NCBI GenBank assembly: GCA_902756345.1
Contig: CACVQR010000004.1
Coordinates: forward strand, 248,001 to 312,000
DNA from: Fibrobacter succinogenes
Lineage (GTDB): Bacteria > Fibrobacterota > Fibrobacteria > Fibrobacterales > Fibrobacteraceae
Direction of reading: 5' to 3'
DNA length: 64,000 nucleotides
The notes under the pieces were generated by a model. That model saw only the letters and a program-made list of their open reading frames with translations. It did not search any database and was not told the origin of the DNA. Positions 60,525-64,000 of this stretch are shown here, one piece after another. Within the stretch, counting starts at the first letter, position 1, and every line of letters starts with the position of its first letter. The position numbers were made by a program, and so were the translations under genes.

Positions 60525-63014
60525 ATGATTCGCACGGCGTTGACGCTCGTGTGGTTATGCGGGCTTGTATCTTTTGCCTCAGCCGAAAAGATGGAAGCGA
60601 CCATTCAAGAAGCGCTTTACCTGTTCGAACTGAAGGGAGAAACTGCTGACGCGATCAAGTTGCTCGAAAAAGCCGCCATGCAAGGCGACGAAGACGACAA
60701 GGAAAAGGCCTATTTTTACCTCGGCAAAATCCAAGAACTTGCAGACAACAAAACTTCAGCCAATTTCTACTACGAGCAGAGTTTGGCAAGAACAAACGAA
60801 GTGGCAAAAGCATACTGGCTTTCGGAACGCGAAAGCGCTACCAGCAGCAAGCCCGAGGCATTGTTGAAAGCCCCGATTCAATTGAAGAGCCCGATCCAGA
60901 GAACCTTCGGTAAGGATCCGACATTCTTGCTTTTGAATGACGGTTCCATCTGCAAGATCAAGGACGACCGCCTCGAAAAAATCGCAACGGCTCCAGCCAA
61001 CAAGCAAATTTTCAATATCGACCGCCAGGGAATCTGGTACCAACCCATTGACCAGGACAGCCTAGTATTCAAGGCTTTCTATGCCAGCAACCCGAGCAAG
61101 AGCTTTCCGATTACAAACATCACGCACCTTGTAGTCGATGGCAACAGGGCGATTGTCCAAAGCGAAAAGCAGCTTTCTATTTTGAATAACAAGCGCATCG
61201 TAACGCAAGTCGCCGACAAGTACAGCGGCTGCGTGCCCGAAGGATTCTTTTCGCCCACCAACGAATTCGTCTTGAACTGCACCGACAATGCGCTTCACTT
61301 TATTTCGTCGGAAGACGGATCGACCAAGAAATCCATCGCCCAATTTGACGTGATTCAGGATGTCCTGATTGACAAGAACATGCTCTTCCTGGTTTCGGGC
61401 AATTACCTTTACGGCTACATTCCCAAGGCAAGGACTTCCCCGCTTTGGAAAATTTCGGTCAGCAACATCGAAAGCATGTTCCCGTTTGAACGAGAGATTG
61501 TTCTGCTCGAAGCTTCGGGAAGAATCTCCTTGATTGACAGAAGAACCGGCATGATTCGAAAAACGATCCGAAGCGACGCTTCTTCTATCCACCCGCTAGC
61601 CAAGGGAACACTTGGTTTATTCTCTGGCGAAGGCGCCATTACTGCAGTCGATACCATTCTGAATCCGCTGTGGCATTTCAACTTCACAAAGCCCATTGAA
61701 CAAGCCCCTATTTTCACGAACGGAAATCTCTACTTGTACTTTGGCGACCGCAAGTTGGTTTCGCTTTCGCCGCATTACTACGGCAAGAAAGTCCTGCTTT
61801 CCGAGATTCTTGCACAACAGGCGGCTGACCTCGCCGAGCACGAAGAATGGGATGACCTGCCAAGCGTTCTGGATTCCCTGTTCAAGCTGGAACCTGGTAA
61901 TGCCGAGGGCTGGTTCTTTAAAGCATTGTACCTTGAACAGAACGGCAACAACGAGCGCGAAAAGCAAAAAGCATGGTCCGAAGCCGTCAGACTTTCGAGC
62001 AGCAATCCGCAAGCGACCCAGTTGATTCTGAACCGCTACAGCAAGGCCATCGGCGCAAAGTTCGTGACGCTGCTTCCGATTTCGCCCAAAACCCGTTACC
62101 CGCAATTCTTTAGCGGCAAGCGCAACCTGTACACGATCGACCCCGCCGCTGACAGGCTATTCACTATTAACGCCGAAACCGGCGAACTGCGTTCTGCCAA
62201 GTACATTGGCGCACTCGACAACAGCCCCGTTATCGACAACGACGAAAACACGCTGGTCATTGCTTCGGGCTACAACATTTCGATTTACGACCTGAACAGG
62301 GATGTTTCCCCCGCCAATTTGCAACTTCCGGGAAAAGCGTTCAAGATGAACGTGACCGAGAACGCGATTTACATTTCGACATGGAACGGTTTTTTGCTCA
62401 AGATTCTGAAACCCGACAATAAACTGGCCTGGTCGAGAAAGATTTTCTCTGTACCCTTCTTGCATTCCAAATCGGACAATACGATTTACGCCTGCAACCT
62501 GGAAGGCGAATTTGTCGCGCTCGATGACGAAGCCGGACAAATAGAAGAAAATTCTGCCCGAAAGATCCCCGGGCAGATTTCGCACTTGCTCAGCACGGAT
62601 TCCATTATCGCGGTCGCAAGCGGCAACAAGCTTTACCTATTCAACCTGAAGAAGAAAGACGCCACCCCGCTCCAGATTCTAATGGAAAACGCGGTGTCTT
62701 CTTTGCAGGTGATTACGGATCACGGCGAAAGGAAATTCCTTGTTGGCCTTTCGGACCAGTCCATTTTACTTTACTCTGAAGCAGGCGCCCCGCTGTGGAA
62801 ATTCAACGGTAAGAACGCTGCGTTCCCAAGGCCCTTCGTGAAGGATGGTTTCGCTTGGATTGACCAAGGAAACGAAGTTATCGGCATTTCCTTGAAGACG
62901 GGTAAAAAGGAGCGGAAATACAGCACTCCGGGCGGAGCCGGCACACCGTTTATACTAAATCATACTTTGTTCAGCGCCTCTCCAAAGCGTTTGCTATACG
63001 GATTCACGCTATAA
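60525..63014 (+). CDS. Exported TPR / beta-propeller protein
   Basis: The 829-residue protein has a signal peptide (MIRTALTLVWLCGLVSFASA, cleavage before EKME) and a short TPR-like helical region (ALYLFELKGETADAIKLLEKAAMQG). A first set of propeller-like blades (about residues 130-410: VVDGNRAIVQSEKQLSILN, LIDRRTGMIRKTI), a second TPR hairpin (DDLPSVLDSLFKLEPGNAEGWF) and a second PQQ-like blade set follow, the latter with LWKFNGKNAAFPRPFVKDG. It has no catalytic motif, so a scaffold or signal-input role is plausible. An upstream ATG at 60489 is possible but precedes no better signal. Confidence 0.82.
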   Translation: MIRTALTLVWLCGLVSFASAEKMEATIQEALYLFELKGETADAIKLLEKAAMQGDEDDKEKAYFYLGKIQELADNKTSANFYYEQSLARTNEVAKAYWLSERESATSSKPEALLKAPIQLKSPIQRTFGKDPTFLLLNDGSICKIKDDRLEKIATAPANKQIFNIDRQGIWYQPIDQDSLVFKAFYASNPSKSFPITNITHLVVDGNRAIVQSEKQLSILNNKRIVTQVADKYSGCVPEGFFSPTNEFVLNCTDNALHFISSEDGSTKKSIAQFDVIQDVLIDKNMLFLVSGNYLYGYIPKARTSPLWKISVSNIESMFPFEREIVLLEASGRISLIDRRTGMIRKTIRSDASSIHPLAKGTLGLFSGEGAITAVDTILNPLWHFNFTKPIEQAPIFTNGNLYLYFGDRKLVSLSPHYYGKKVLLSEILAQQAADLAEHEEWDDLPSVLDSLFKLEPGNAEGWFFKALYLEQNGNNEREKQKAWSEAVRLSSSNPQATQLILNRYSKAIGAKFVTLLPISPKTRYPQFFSGKRNLYTIDPAADRLFTINAETGELRSAKYIGALDNSPVIDNDENTLVIASGYNISIYDLNRDVSPANLQLPGKAFKMNVTENAIYISTWNGFLLKILKPDNKLAWSRKIFSVPFLHSKSDNTIYACNLEGEFVALDDEAGQIEENSARKIPGQISHLLSTDSIIAVASGNKLYLFNLKKKDATPLQILMENAVSSLQVITDHGERKFLVGLSDQSILLYSEAGAPLWKFNGKNAAFPRPFVKDGFAWIDQGNEVIGISLKTGKKERKYSTPGGAGTPFILNHTLFSASPKRLLYGFTL

Positions 63015-63018
63015 TCCC

Positions 63019-63046
63019 GAAAATGCCCTGAAAAAGGGTGTTTTTC
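63019..63046 (+). terminator. Probable intrinsic terminator of the propeller gene
   Basis: GAAAATGCCCT and AGGGTGTTTTTC pair around GAAAA with two wobble pairs, followed by a T-run. The stem is weak. Confidence 0.6.
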
Positions 63047-63103
63047 TTATCTTGTAAACAAATTTTGGTGGTTTTTTTGTTAAAAACACACTAAATTTAT
63101 GAT

Positions 63104-64000
63104 ATGGATTATGGGAATATAAAGAATTCTTTGGGATGCACGGTTAAACATCGTGCTCGATACTTTTTCACTCTGGCATCCGCTCTTGGGGCGTTCTTCG
63201 TTATCGGTTGTAACGAAGAAACCAAACCTGCTCAGGACAAGGTTCAGTCGGAATACGAACGCAGCGAGACCCTGTATATCGGTGGTTTTGACTGGACGCC
63301 GCCTTCTTCTTTCAACCCGTTGGATTACAACCCCAACTTCCCCATCGACGGCAACAGCCGCATTACCTACGAGTCGCTGCTGACGTACAACCAGTTGACC
63401 GGCGAACTCGAGCCCATGCTTGCCGACAGCTATACCAGTGACGAAGACAAGATTACGGTTCACCTGGACACCAAGGCGCGTTGGAGCAACGGTTCCCCCG
63501 TTACCGTCGACGACGTTCTTTACACATTCAAGATTGACTCCTTGCTGCCCACGCCGCGTCACGGCAACTGGCAATTCCTGAGCGAAATCACCAACGATGG
63601 TGGCAACAACATTTCGTTCCATTTCAGCAAGAACAAGAACCCCTTGATTATCTTGAATGCCATTGCCGAAACCTCGATTCTCCCGAAGGCCGTATTCGAG
63701 CCGCTCATCCAGGGGGCGAAGTCCGGCAAGACCTACGACATGAACCGCATTGCCGAATTCAAGAACGATTCTATGCCGGTGGTTTCGGGACCGTACAACC
63801 TCAAGACTTATTCCCCCGACCAGATTGTCCTGGAACGTAACGACAAGTACTGGGGCAACTATAAGTTCAGCGGAAAGAAGCCCTCTCCCAAGTATATCAT
63901 CCATTCCCTGTACAACAGCAACAACCAGTTCAACAGCGCCATGACCAAGGGTAACTTGGACATTTCGTCTGTGTTCCTGCCCCGTATTTGGGAAAAGGCC
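63104..64000 (+). CDS. Peptide-type ABC transporter substrate-binding lipoprotein, 3' part outside window
   Basis: The frame starts at the ATG at 63104 and runs off the right edge (299 codons seen). The signal peptide is preceded by a basic segment and ends FVIGC (a lipobox at about residue 36). The mature part matches family 5 solute-binding proteins of the OppA/DppA class: LEPMLADSYTSDEDKITVHLDTKARWSNGSPVTVDDVLYTF, then GPYNLKTYSPDQIVLERNDKYWG. It would deliver oligopeptides or similar ligands to an ABC permease outside the window. The start has no clear Shine-Dalgarno. Confidence 0.9.
   Translation, partial: MDYGNIKNSLGCTVKHRARYFFTLASALGAFFVIGCNEETKPAQDKVQSEYERSETLYIGGFDWTPPSSFNPLDYNPNFPIDGNSRITYESLLTYNQLTGELEPMLADSYTSDEDKITVHLDTKARWSNGSPVTVDDVLYTFKIDSLLPTPRHGNWQFLSEITNDGGNNISFHFSKNKNPLIILNAIAETSILPKAVFEPLIQGAKSGKTYDMNRIAEFKNDSMPVVSGPYNLKTYSPDQIVLERNDKYWGNYKFSGKKPSPKYIIHSLYNSNNQFNSAMTKGNLDISSVFLPRIWEKA

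Overview
The window is a single chromosomal stretch of moderate GC, densely packed on both strands, from a member of the phylum Fibrobacterota, most likely the genus Fibrobacter. Two family-level markers point there: a lipoprotein carrying the 'Fibrobacter succinogenes major paralogous domain' (TIGR02145-type, 26893-27831) and a TIGR02147-type regulator (37960-38811), both expanded in Fibrobacter. Supporting traits are a Gram-negative cell plan (LptD, LpxH, Lnt, many lipoproteins), a FabV-type enoyl reductase, a GH8 enzyme that looks like an intracellular exo-oligoxylanase, and CotH-kinase and FlgD-like secreted proteins. No rRNA, CRISPR array, IS element or prophage is visible. The only RNA gene recognised is a tRNA-Gln(CTG).

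Layout. 1-9.3 kb: lipoproteins, ribosomal protein L31 type B, an lptD-maf-rodZ-like-hisB operon, a PDZ protein and an unknown exported protein. 9.3-16.7 kb: a HAD nucleotidase, dgt, a fused ResB/CcsA cytochrome c biogenesis protein, a calcineurin-type phosphatase, a THUMP-like methyltransferase and ung. 16.7-26.9 kb: DUF4321-gatA, two coupled lipoproteins, guaB, pth, fabV, dtd, a MetX-MetW fusion and yicC. 26.9-39 kb: the FISUMP lipoprotein, GH8, a thioredoxin-reductase-like flavoprotein, a radical SAM protein, trxA-hisF-tldD, a barrel and a PEGA protein, an m5C methyltransferase, tRNA-Gln, and a TIGR02147 regulator coupled to a lipoprotein. 39-51 kb: unknown genes, lpxH, rsmI, lnt, a TPM-domain operon, CotH kinase and DUF3300. 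51-64 kb: glnS, a degenerate primase/RecA-like ATPase, a TrmA-like protein without its catalytic cysteine, then a LysM - histidine kinase - response regulator - TPR/beta-propeller cluster and the start of a peptide-type ABC substrate-binding lipoprotein.

How the genes fit together. Most of the window is housekeeping: envelope assembly (LptD, LpxH, Lnt, RodZ-like), translation (GlnRS, GatA, Pth, Dtd, L31, tRNA-Gln, RsmI), nucleotide hygiene (Maf, Dgt, Ung, GuaB) and amino acid synthesis (HisB, HisF, MetX-MetW). The accessory layer is made of lineage-restricted exported proteins and regulators. The most unusual non-coding signal is a set of short degenerate word repeats at gene boundaries, plus two perfect hairpins sitting on or against start codons (24065-24106 and 29954-29989). 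These, the MetX-MetW fusion, the leader terminator at 38985-39020, the degenerate enzymes and the LysM/two-component cluster are the best candidates for a second look. All assignments are from reading the sequence; no database search was run.
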